A stretch of 64,000 nt of DNA, taken from positions 5,363,501-5,427,500 of the forward strand of contig JAXDDX010000018.1 in NCBI GenBank assembly GCA_034670405.1. The letters run 5' to 3'. The translations under genes and the position numbers were made by a program. This DNA comes from Hoplostethus atlanticus. Taxonomy: Eukaryota; Chordata; Actinopteri; Trachichthyiformes; Trachichthyidae. A model generated the notes under the pieces. That model was not told the origin of the DNA. It ran no database searches and was given only the letters and a program-made list of their open reading frames with translations. The stretch's first letter is position 1. Every line of letters starts with the position of its first letter. This document shows positions 46,282-64,000 of the stretch, in pieces.

Positions 46282-46705
46282 ACAGCTGTGCACACACTGT
46301 TCTCTAAATATAATTCCTTTTCAGATCTTTTTTAGGAGACATTTATGAGAGATATTTTCTTCAGGGAGAAAAGATCATTTTCTTTATTTCTAAAGCAGAG
46401 TAAGATTTTGTTTGTGTCTTTATGATGTTATGTATATACCTGCATCTACATAATAAAAAATATACTTTGAGTAAAGCAGAGTAAAAGTGGTTCTTGCTTT
46501 ACGTTTTTGTAAAATAAATAGTAATATACATTTGAACTGTAGTCTGGGATTTGTTGTCCATGATATATGTATGCTTCATCTCTATTTGCTTATATGGTTT
46601 ATTTGAACAAAATAAAATAAAGACAAAAAAATAATTGTGAACTTGAAAACAAATTAATAGTTTACTGTTTCATACTTTATAATTTATTGTCTTCATCATA
46701 GTGGA

Positions 46706-47296
46706 TTTATTAGATAAATTACAACTTTTTCATAAATAAACGAATGGCGCTTTCATAGTGTGGCAAATGGCAACCATTAACCATAACTAGAGTTTAACCT
46801 TAATACGTATCATCTTCATCTCAATTCCAAGCAGTATAAACAAGAGTTAAAGCTCTTCTCTTCCTCTCCTTTGCACATCAAAGGGTCTCTTCATCTAACC
46901 AGTTTCAGTTAAAGCTGTCCATACATCACATCAAAATGGACTCAAATGCAGAAATGTAGTTCACTTTCAACAGATGATATTTAAAATATAAACTAATATA
47001 TTTAACTAATATAAACGAATAGGAAAAGTCGTCGAAGCTACTGTATAACAAACACACGACTGATTGTTTGCTATGATTCATTTCACTGTATTTGACCAAA
47101 ATCATTTTACAACTCCATTTGTCCAGCAGCCATATTACACAATAAACTCTTTATACAAATCAATCAAACAAACAGAGCAGACAGAACAGAGTAAAAGCAG
47201 CACCCACTCTATTTTCATCAACAATATCAGCAAAAATGTCAGGAACATAGTGTATGTCCTCAGGCAGCCTACTTTGGCAAATTATCATGGATTGTC
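46706..47296 (-). other. slc22a6: probable slc22a6 3' UTR
   Basis: AT-rich sequence downstream of the slc22a6 stop. The plus strand shows TTTATT at 46706-46711 and 46683-46688, which are AATAAA on the minus strand, about 590 nt past the stop. The 124-codon plus-strand frame across this region (47064-47438) overlaps real exon 10 on the other strand and is a shadow. Confidence 0.35.
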
Positions 47297-47351
47297 TTAC
47301 AAGATTTCTGCTTCCTTTTTTGGCCGCGCTTTGGAGCGTCTCCCAGATCCC
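47297..47351 (-). CDS. slc22a6: slc22a6 exon 10: basic C-terminus and stop
   Basis: The acceptor is aaacacag; it encodes [17 protein letters not shown] then TAA (47297-47299). The tail is short and strongly basic, as in other OATs, and lies in the cytoplasm. The phase-2 junction with exon 9 gives a split Arg. Confidence 0.85.
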
Positions 47352-47898
47352 CTGTGTTTAAAAAAGAAAATGTTAATTTGGATACATGTGTGTTTTTCTT
47401 CTTCTACTGTATGTGCTTCCTTCCTGACTAGACCATGATGCTGTGCCCTTTCCAAAAGGTTGTTTCCCTACCTCCTCTATGCCAGATGCTGTACACCCTT
47501 GTTTACATTTATTAACACTAAATTTGATGTTTTGGGACACATAAAAGGAAAGCAATGTTATAGATAGGAACACAACCTCTACCTCTCCGGAGCCTGGGTC
47601 TTACCTCTCCTCCACATCTTGTATTGTGTCGACTAGTGGTGAACCAAGTGTCTCTGGTAGAAAGATCGCAGCCACGCCACTTAGGACTGGAGCTCCTCCA
47701 TAGACTAAACCTGGTAGCCATGTTATATATTCCCCAAAGATAAGCACCATAGGTGCCACCATGGCCCCTATGCGAGCCATCATGGACACCCAACCCATAC
47801 CACTCTGTCTGATGAAAAAAAAAGCACAACCATAAAATGTCATTTTTCATCCAAACTTATCCCCTAGTACTGCAGTTATATCACCTGGATGCATGCAA

Positions 47899-47958
<60 letters not shown>

Positions 47959-47966
47959 TTGTATAT

Positions 47967-48004
<38 letters not shown>

Positions 48005-50842
48005 GTGTGTGTGAGTAAAATAGATTTGAAAACAGATGTCCCTAAAATCAATCTAGCACCCATACGACAGGGAGTTTAGTGAACCTTCAAGTTGATTTAC
48101 CTCCTAATCTTTTTTTTATTTTTCAAGGAACACTAGTAAACAAAAGGTATAGACATTATAGTCATGTCCCTAGAAGTGGATAACTGTTTAACAGCATCAG
48201 ATAGTGGATAAATAAGGAAATACTATTGAATCAAAATGAAAATCACTACAAAATGTATATAATATTGAATAGTGAACCCACGATTTACAAAGAATCAATG
48301 AATCACATGCCTGCCTCTAAGAAAAAAACACCTACCGAATGACGGTTGGGAACAGCTCCCCAGCATACAGATAGCAGCAGTTGAAGGAGGCAGCTAGGCA
48401 ACCCTTACCCAGTACGGCCAGACAGGTGCGCACAGTCTGTTTCTCTGCACAGTAGTGAAACATCTTTCAGAGAGCTGTACAGCAGCAGTACACTACTGCA
48501 GTAGTACGGTGATCATACTCTGTACTGGTGTATATCATAACATACCGTAGGGGACGAACAGGTTGAGCATAATAGTGACTCCAGCCACAACGAGTACAGC
48601 ACACTGTGATGGTCGCCGCCCAAAGATACTCATAGACACAGTTACAATGACTTTAGCAGGGATATCTACAGCTCCAAAGATCACTTGGATTAAGTAGATG
48701 TCCACTCCAAACTGTTGCAGATCCATGGATAGTCCATAGTAGGCAAAACTGGTTGATAACCTACATTAAAGAAGATATTTGTGGTGTCATTGCAATTTCA
48801 TACAATTGTACAAAATATTACATATGTCGTTGCATCATCACTAAGTTCTACTACAAGAGCAGGGAATCTACCAGACAGCACTGAGGTAGATTGTCATATT
48901 CCTCATGGTGGGGGTGCGGGCCAGGTCCAAGGCAGAGTGGGTGCCTTGTGAGCATAACATCTCTTTCTTCATGGACTCCTGCAGCATCTATACATGAAGA
49001 CAGATCATTCAAAAATCCATTTTGTACATAACGGTATATTCAGATAGCTGGTGCTGTGACACAAACACACAGCAGTGCCTTACTTCGATGTCAATTTTAT
49101 CTCCCTCTTCACGGCATCCATTAATGCGGGCCACAGTTTTAAGGCTCTTCACAGCTTGCTCAGACTTGTTATTCAGGACTAGCCATCTGGCAGACTCAAG
49201 AAACAACCTGTACAAAACACATTTGCTTAGTTCATTAAAATGTTTTGCAACTGTGCAATTATCACATCTCTCTTTACTAAATCTGGCAAAAAAAATATAT
49301 TAAAATGAATTAATAATGCTTGTTGGTAGAAAGGATTCGCTTTGTGTATTGGTAACCAGTGCTTCACATCTCACCATGAGTAGAGGAAGAAGGCATAGTA
49401 GGGCAAGGAGACAGCCAAGGTTAACCACCGCCAATCCCGAATGAAGTAGGCTATAGCTGCTAGGATCAATTGTCCTATTGTGTAACAGTAACCGGTCCCT
49501 GTACCCACCACAGTTCGCACACGAGTGGGAATCCACTCCACAACTTGAAATGAGAGAATCACAGAACATTAAAAGGTATTAAAGGTTTTACCACTATTTA
49601 ATACTACCCCTCGGCCATGACCATGCATTGGGATTGGTTGATTGGTTGCTTATTGCCCTCATCTTGTGACTGCAGCAAACAACTCTCATAAAGGATAGCG
49701 CTCTATTGCATGCTCTTCCTCTGTTCTATTCTGCTGCACTGAAAGTTATTGCTTAACTTATGGCATCATTCTACCCAGATTTACACATTTCATACTGACC
49801 ATTATTTTTAATATGCAGTGGCAGCTGATAGCCCTCCAGCTAACTTACTGAGGGAGAAGGAGTTGAGCACAATGCCAGACAGTGCCATGCCACAAAAGCA
49901 GCGAGCCAGGCAAAAGGTGGAGAAGGACGTGGAGAAAGCAGTACATGTCCCTGCCACAGCCATCAGCAGGTGAGAGACTTGCAGAAGGATGCATCGGCCA
50001 AATCTAGTGCATTTGTAAAGAGCAAGGTTAGAGCTATCACATCAAAGATGTTCGCAGTCACAAAACGTAACTTTGTAAACTGTCACACATACAGGAACAA
50101 GTTCTCATATCTCATGTTTATTCTAAAATGTATGAGGAAATCATATGAAAAGATGCAACAAAAAACCTACAAACATAAATGATAACAGTGACATATGTAT
50201 ATGTAAAAAAAAAACAGTGATAATAAGTTGAATGCTACCTGTCTGACAGACTTCCAAAGACAGCAGCTCCTACAAGCACACCTCCCATGTAGATGGTTTG
50301 TCCCATCTGCTTCAAAGTGCGCAGCTCACACACCAAATTCCACTGACAGAAAATGAAACACAAGGAAACAACATTTAAACATCTGTACTATGTGAAATGT
50401 TGAAAAAAAAAAAAAAAAAAGCTGTATATAGCCCTACCTCAGATATGATTGTGGAGCTCATTTCAGTCATATTGTAGGACCATCCATCTGTGCATCCCTC
50501 CAGGTCAGCATCAAACCCATCCTCAGTGTCTTGCTCCTCTTCTGGACTGGAGGTCCCGTTGTTAGCCAGGAGGTGCCACTGTGGAGCAACATAACGCTGG
50601 CATCTCTCTGGTTTGCCACTGTTGTCTAGTGGCACTGTGATCAGCAATATTTCCTCTGGGCTCAGCTGGGACAGAGACAGGTTTCTGTGCGCGCTACAGT
50701 GGTGAGGCGGCATTACAGCCACAAAGTTCTGCAGCAGGTTGTGACTGGCCATCATGAGGATGGGTATAGAGAGGAAGGTAACATGCAGGACCTGGAAGCG
50801 TCCTGTGCTGCCCACCTGCTCTAAGAGGTCAGCAAAAGTCAT
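47297..50842 (-). CDS. slc22a6: organic anion transporter 1-like, SLC22A6 type, complete
   Basis: A 12-TM MFS transporter that exchanges extracellular organic anions (urate, PAH, drugs) for intracellular dicarboxylates such as 2-oxoglutarate, typically in the basolateral membrane of renal tubule cells. Ten exons (minus order): 50438-50842, 50239-50342, 49849-50003, 49375-49543, 49084-49207, 48872-48987, 48546-48760, 48336-48444, 47605-47808, 47297-47351. They sum to 1656 nt, 551 residues; human OAT1 is 550 residues, also in 10 exons. Visible OAT marks are [22 protein letters not shown] with His34, [19 protein letters not shown] with Lys394, and [11 protein letters not shown] with Arg478. Lys394 and Arg478 carry the same numbers as the substrate-binding residues reported in the flounder transporter. 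SLC22A8 is the close alternative; the match to SLC22A6 is better along the whole length. Confidence 0.93.
47605..47808 (-). CDS. slc22a6: slc22a6 exon 9: TM11-TM12, Arg478
   Basis: Encodes [38 protein letters not shown] and [20 protein letters not shown] then VDTIQDVEE. The Arg of MMAR is residue 478, aligned with human R466 and flounder R478. LPETLG.PL.DTIQDVE closes the MFS fold as in OAT1. The donor is AG|gtaaga. Confidence 0.95.
47901..48013. repeat. 113-bp TG/GC alternating tract in slc22a6 intron
   Basis: Nearly unbroken purine-pyrimidine alternation: TG units with GCGCGC islands (about 47950 and 47990). It lies in the 527-bp intron between exons 8 and 9. Confidence 0.95.
48336..48444 (-). 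CDS. slc22a6: slc22a6 exon 8: TM10
   Basis: Encodes [19 protein letters not shown], then [16 protein letters not shown] and a split Arg. [12 protein letters not shown].(F/Y)LY.GEL(Y/F)PT.IR is the OAT1 consensus for this segment. The acceptor is tgtgcag and the donor CG|gtagg. Confidence 0.93.
48546..48760 (-). CDS. slc22a6: slc22a6 exon 7: TM7-TM9, substrate Lys394
   Basis: Encodes [36 protein letters not shown] and a following segment with [15 protein letters not shown]. The Lys of DIPAK is residue 394, the position equated with the dicarboxylate-binding Lys of OAT1 (human K382, flounder K394, from memory). The donor is G|gtatgt. Confidence 0.95.
48872..48987 (-). CDS. slc22a6: slc22a6 exon 6: central intracellular loop and TM7 start
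   Basis: Encodes [20 protein letters not shown] then [24 protein letters not shown] corresponds to RCPTLR of OAT1. The donor is TG|gtagat, phase 2. Ser/Thr/Lys-rich loop sequence precedes the TM. Confidence 0.9.
49084..49207 (-). CDS. slc22a6: slc22a6 exon 5: ESARW motif and start of central loop
   Basis: Encodes [19 protein letters not shown] then [25 protein letters not shown] and ARINGxREEG are conserved in SLC22A6. The large intracellular loop between TM6 and TM7 begins here. The donor is GAA|gtaagg, phase 0. Confidence 0.93.
49375..49543 (-). CDS. slc22a6: slc22a6 exon 4: TM5-TM6
   Basis: Encodes [39 protein letters not shown] and [20 protein letters not shown]...R, G.GY.Y..GQ and DWRW are the OAT pattern for this region. 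The acceptor is tttcaag and the donor TG|gtgag, phase 2. Confidence 0.93.
49849..50003 (-). CDS. slc22a6: slc22a6 exon 3: TM3-TM4
   Basis: Encodes [19 protein letters not shown], then [20 protein letters not shown] and [12 protein letters not shown]. It completes MFS motif A as DRFGRCI, where most OATs have DRxGRRK. The donor is A|gtaagt. [14 protein letters not shown] aligns with the OAT1 segment GMALAGISLNCMTL. Confidence 0.9.
50239..50342 (-). CDS. slc22a6: slc22a6 exon 2: TM2 and MFS motif A start
   Basis: Encodes [19 protein letters not shown] then [16 protein letters not shown]. WxLVC and GSLSDR are family hallmarks. The acceptor is tctgtcag and the donor AG|gtagc, phase 2. Confidence 0.92.
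50438..50842 (-). CDS. slc22a6: slc22a6 exon 1: start, TM1 and first extracellular loop
   Basis: The start ATG (50840-50842) opens [17 protein letters not shown], the standard OAT N-terminus; an in-frame upstream ATG at 50953 precedes sequence with no family likeness. TM1 is about residues 17-40. The large first extracellular loop carries sequons at Asn54, Asn95 and Asn124 and an acidic run at residues 101-115. The donor is GAG|gtaggg. The loop ends [20 protein letters not shown], as in OATs (CTDGW.Y....STI..E). Confidence 0.93.
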
Positions 50843-51540
50843 AGCTACGAACAACCAGATCTCGGCGACTGGGAGACTTGATGCTAATGGCACTAGACCC
50901 TGTTGTAGTTCAGCCCCTTTAAAACACTTGACTGAATGTTCCAGTAGGTGCAAAGAGTGTATCTTCTATTGATGGTGAATGCTTGACAAACTGTGAAAAT
51001 AATGAAAGAAACATGTCAAATGCAATAGCAACGCAGTGAGCATATTTTCATGATGCATTTATAGTTTGACAGATGACTGAAGATCTGATAGACTTACCTG
51101 ATGAAACACTCATTATTTAAAACGTTGACAAAATATGATAGCTGGCTCAAAACGTGACACCTTCATTAAAAGAACCTACAGATCACAGCATCCATTGAAA
51201 TGATACCATGCGAAGTGAAAAGTTCCTTTGATAACAACCAAGGAAATCAAAAAAGGTGTTCTTCTTGCTGGAGTTTGTTGTTGTGAGTAATCAGCTCTCA
51301 AATTCCAACGGCTTTTCTGAACTTTGGATCATTAGTAGCGCAATTAAACCTCTTGAGGTATTAAAAGCTCTTTTCAGTGACCACTGAGGAAGAATGCGAG
51401 TCCTTGCTGTGAAGCAACAATGCCTGGCTTGAGTCTTTCAGTGCACAGCTTTTTCTCCCTTTGGATGGAGGGATGCTCCCTCCCTGTTCTGTATTGGTTA
51501 CTCAATATGAAGGACAGGGTGATGGGTATGGGTAAGTGTG

Positions 51541-51541
51541 C

Positions 51542-51578
<37 letters not shown>
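51541..51578. repeat. (TG)n microsatellite
   Basis: A TG tract in the slc22a6 5' flank, about 700 bp upstream of the ATG. Confidence 0.95.
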
Positions 51579-52795
51579 TTAATTACTGACTTTATCTTGG
51601 AAGTGTTTTTTTTGTGTTTTAGCTTTCTAAATAATGTCAAAAAATGTCATTTAAAAAAAACAAAATACCTCACAACCCAACAACACATGATGCAATTTGG
51701 TGTAATCTGTCATCAATTGACTGTTTCATGTTTTATTTGTCACAGCATGGCTTGATTTAATGGATGACAAGTACACAGAGAAAATGGACTTCCAGATAAT
51801 GAGAGAATGAGTAAGCATTTCACATGTATTGCAAGAGGGTTGACAAATAGTCAACCATTTCAACATTGTTTAATTTCCTCACCTTCAGTCCCATGTGTTG
51901 TTAAACAGTTGTGGTTAATGAGTGTCTTTACTTGCAGTCCCTTACAGTCACTGTGATGAAGCCGCTTCAGATTGTGACTGAGAGTAATCTGATTCATCAA
52001 GAGCTATTGGTGTTCCAAAAGGAAAAGACTAATGATCACATTATATAAGAGGGGATTATTGACTGTGGGGGGCTGTCACGTCTACATTTTAGCTAAGAGA
52101 AAGAACTAAGGAGAAGAAGCAAAATAACTGCAGTATTCAACTTCATATCTTCCATCCAATTCTTTGTGTTACTCTAAGCAATGCATTATGCACACGCTTT
52201 GTATGTGTATGCTGGAGTACACAAACATAAAATAAGAGATTTAGCCTGTTTTCTACTGGTGATTGATTTTGAGGAATGCGTGCTGCTTGTGTAAGGATCA
52301 GCATGACATGTCAGGCTGAATGAAGCTGCAGGTGCAACAAGAGAAATGCAAAACAATCCAGCCTACCTTCAAATCATTGTTCTTTTAACTCTTGCTCCTT
52401 CAGGTTTTTTTTGCAGGATGAGAGCCAAAACATTAGGCAGACATACAGGTAACCTCCAGAATATTGGCAACACCTGAGAAAAAGTAATGGCACATGGTTT
52501 GACACCCCTGCTTTAGATCAACCAAACCCCAAGGGAAAAGGTAAATGATAATAAATACAAAGTCACTTTGAATTATTACCTCCATCCCAAACATTTGAAA
52601 TATTTCTATCAATGTAACTGTCTCTGGATCCATCCACAGGATGTAAAGCTTCTCAAAAGGAACATGTCACGTTCTTCCAAAAGATTTTCAGACCCATGTA
52701 CAGTCTAAGTAAGTGTAGGAAGTTACACCCTTTGTGCCCTTCCACCCCATTAAAACAATCAAAGTTAATGTTTTCTTCACAGCAGTTATCTAGAG

Positions 52796-53004
52796 ATGGT
52801 GCTTTACATCGTATACATTGGCTAACTTATTGCACTTTTACCTTAGCACTGGTTATGCTCTTAGATGCTTGTTTAGGAAGGAAATGCACTTACGATTTCT
52901 GGTGACTAGTAGTTCTCTTGCCTACCTATGTTGAATGCACTTATTTTAAGTCGCTTTGGATAAAAGTGTCTGCTAAATGACTGTAATGTAATGTAATGTA
53001 ATGG
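52796..53004 (+). repeat. SINE-like retroposon with (TGTAA)n tail
   Basis: Ends with AGTCGCTTTGGATAAAAGTG, TCTGCTAAATGAC then repeated TGTAA units (52982-53004). This tail is very common in fish short interspersed elements. The 5' boundary is approximate, and the 69-codon frame over it is not a gene. Confidence 0.65.
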
Positions 53005-53705
53005 TATGGCATGGGTGCATGGTAAGTATGGCTTTTACGTCTGTATCAAACAAAAGCATGTAGTGTTTGAACAAATTGACTCATCTTATAATGTATTACA
53101 CATATCAACCTTCAGTTTAACCTGGCTCTGTTGCCCTTGCTCTGTTAATAGAACACAAGAAACTGAACACAAGAAACCATATAATACTTTGACCCTTTGT
53201 CAGCTCTTGCACCCTTTATGCACTCAGTAGACAATCAACAGGAATGTGACACGGTGGATTAGTTGATGTTATGTGCATTACAGCTAAGTATGTTTTTTTG
53301 TGTATTTGGTCAACCGAACATATTGACATGTTGATTGACATATTAATGTCAGCATTTTGTTTTATCTGTTTTATCTGAATTACTTAACGCACTGGTGATT
53401 AAGTTACAAAAAGGTGATTTAGTTGATCACACAGCCCTATTCCAGATAGATAGATAGATACAACATCGTTACCAGGATTTCACACATGGCCTGGCCATAT
53501 GAGCTCATTGCTTCACTCCACTGAGTCAAAATGTACTGTAGGAAGAGTTTTTTACTATTGTGAAACTAACACATCTGTTACCTAGGTTAGTGCCTAGTCA
53601 TTTACATCAATTCTGTCTCTTCAAGATTACATTTCTGAATTAGTAAGCTAGTTGGTTGCTACTTGGTTTAGCTGTTGGGGTACAAGCTGCCAAACTGCAG
53701 ATTGC

Positions 53706-53742
53706 AGAATTATTATTATTATTATTATTATAATTATTATTA
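53706..53742. repeat. (ATT)n microsatellite
   Basis: TTA/ATT units with one interruption. Confidence 0.9.
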
Positions 53743-54684
53743 GTTGTATCAAATGGTCATCTCATAATATGAATATGATGATAATTCATTGGTTTAGTGT
53801 GACAAAACCATTTGAATGTGACAAGAGGAGATTGTCGTAAAAGACTGCAAGTCGGTTAAGGAAGTTAAATTAGCTAAAGGGAGCCAAGAGGGAAAGGTAC
53901 GGGTTGAGTCTCATAAAATACTGTTTGACATGATACCATAAACTAAAGAGACAAATCCACAGAATCCCATCCCCCTCTGCTTTATTTCCTAGGTTAGCTC
54001 TGTGATCTTAAAATGGACATTCTCGTGAGAATACAATATAAATTATGGGAATAAATTTAAAAATTTTGTATTATGTCCAATTTCAGAATTTCAACTCAAA
54101 AAAATATTTTGTGACAGCATGATTGCTGCCCTCATGCAAATAATTGTAGTCAATGGAAAATAGAGCATCTTTAAACGTCAGTTTCTTGTTTAGGGAGTTT
54201 TTAATCTTGGTTAAAATCAACATTTACAAACATTTATATGTTGTCTATACAAAGAATATCAATTATCTTAATTTAAAACTGAATTTTGGAAATTATTTTG
54301 AATTCTGCCCCTATAGGGAAGGAAGGTGCTAAATGTATGCATTCGTAAACGTTCACTTTTGGTCACAGTGTAAATCAACAACCAGCCCACTCTCAATGAG
54401 TTTCTAACATGTCATTGACACCAAAGGCAAATATGTGACTTCTCATATTTCAAGGTGTATATATTGATTCTGATTATTTTCATATTTTTCATAGTTCTCT
54501 CTCCTAACTCTTCTTTGTCTTCTTACAGTTGATCGTCCGGCTCCATTCATGACCGCATGCAGTCCTAGTTGTTGCTGAAGTCGTCTAGTGACATTGTGCT
54601 AGCCATGTGAATGCAAGAGTTTAAGTAAAGGGGAAACGGCTGAATGAAAGTATCTCGAGCCATTATGGTATTTAAGACAAGAAA

Positions 54685-55055
54685 TTTATTCAGAATGGGT
54701 CTGAGTGGAAATAAAAGAGTTTATATTCTTGAATAAAAAAATATTACCAGTAAATTCACAAAACCCACCAGACAGCTTTTCTTTCCACTTCCACAGCGGC
54801 AAATACATTATTAACTACCTGCCTGACAATAGCTAGAGCAGTCCCATAAAACCAGGCTTTAACTCGGCTATTGTGGGTATGCTGATATGAAGAGTGAGCT
54901 TGGCCAGTCCAAGAGTGTGTACGAGACAATGTAGTAAAGCAGGCAGCATTCAAAAGCCTGTGGACATGGGGACTTTTACCAAACACGTGTGTATATACTG
55001 GCATGTAGGTTCTAACAGCCTAAATTGGGAAGTTGTAGTCGGGCAGAGGGACTGT
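54685..55055 (-). other. pygm: probable pygm 3' UTR
   Basis: About 370 nt after the stop the plus strand reads TTTATT (54685-54690), an AATAAA polyadenylation signal on the minus strand. No ORF of substance lies between. The length is plausible for a phosphorylase mRNA. Confidence 0.5.

Positions 55056-64000
<8,945 letters not shown>

Larger units (their letters stand above)
42886..46705. other. nrg2-slc22a6 intergenic region
   Basis: Tail-to-tail interval. It contains an AT-alternating tract (45121-45188), a retroposon-like fragment (45455-45662), a truncated SINE head (46003-46032) and a zinc-ribbon-like coding fragment (46153-46281). ORFs elsewhere are short and unsupported. Confidence 0.6.
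47352..50437 (-). other. slc22a6 introns
   Basis: Nine introns. Introns over 300 bp: 47809-48335 (contains a 113-bp TG/GC alternating tract, 47901-48013), 49544-49848 and the 235-bp and smaller others. Nothing beyond splice signals is seen in them; a poly-A run (50404-50420) lies in the intron just after exon 1. Confidence 0.7.
50843..54684. other. slc22a6-pygm intergenic region, including slc22a6 5' flank
   Basis: The slc22a6 promoter and 5' UTR must start here, but I see no clear TATA box or CpG island next to the ATG. It contains a TG tract (51541-51578), a SINE-like unit with a (TGTAA)n tail (52796-53004) and an ATT tract (53706-53742). No gene was recognised. Confidence 0.55.

Noticed and set aside
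47064..47438. 124-codon plus-strand ORF
   Set aside because: It overlaps slc22a6 exon 10 and its 3' region on the opposite strand and has no recognisable domain.
47837..48079. Cys/Val-rich ORFs over the TG tract
   Set aside because: Direct translations of a dinucleotide repeat; the same holds for the TG/CA frames at 2862-3275, 14789-15118, 58172-58592 and 59771-60085.
50843..50953. Longer slc22a6 start at 50953
   Set aside because: The extra 37 residues have no OAT likeness, while the ATG at 50842 gives the standard [11 protein letters not shown] start.

Overview
This is vertebrate nuclear DNA, most likely from a teleost fish. Coding sequence is split into short exons with GT-AG introns, and non-coding DNA is full of CA/TG microsatellites and retroposon fragments whose tails and tRNA-like heads are typical of fish genomes. 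There is no bacterial, viral or CRISPR content. No exact species call is possible from the sequence alone.

Three protein genes can be rebuilt exon by exon with consistent splice phases. (1) Positions 4040-40433, + strand: a neuregulin-2 gene (nrg2) lacking its 5' exons. The window holds both immunoglobulin exons, the common EGF exon, alternative alpha and beta EGF-completing exons, a 24-nt beta-1 microexon, the transmembrane exon and the whole cytoplasmic tail, followed by a 3' UTR of about 2.4 kb. (2) Positions 47297-50842, - strand: a complete 10-exon, 551-codon organic anion transporter of the SLC22A6/OAT1 type, tail-to-tail with nrg2. (3) Positions 55056-63994, - strand: the last 15 exons (622 codons) of a muscle-type glycogen phosphorylase (pygm). 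Its 5' exons lie beyond the right edge.

Layout: 1-4039 is sequence upstream of the first visible nrg2 exon. A 20-kb intron (4869-24810) separates the Ig and EGF modules. Positions 24811-36221 hold the alternatively spliced EGF/juxtamembrane cassettes, the TM exon and the tail exons. The large last exon starts at 39779. Positions 42.9-47.3 kb are intergenic with a possible transposase-like zinc-ribbon fragment. Positions 50.9-54.7 kb are intergenic with a SINE tail.

The three products do not form one pathway: an ErbB-receptor ligand, a plasma-membrane organic anion/dicarboxylate exchanger, and the cytosolic enzyme that releases glucose-1-phosphate from glycogen. In human, NRG2 is on 5q31 while SLC22A6 and PYGM are on 11q12-q13, so the neighbourhood looks like a fish-specific join.

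The observations most worth checking are a likely GC-AG intron in nrg2, an NRG1-like beta cassette and beta-1 microexon inside nrg2, a perfect 20-bp-arm hairpin at 29897-29944, CA tracts filling short introns of the minus-strand genes, and a transposase-like terminal exon at 46153. I found no convincing unknown biological system.
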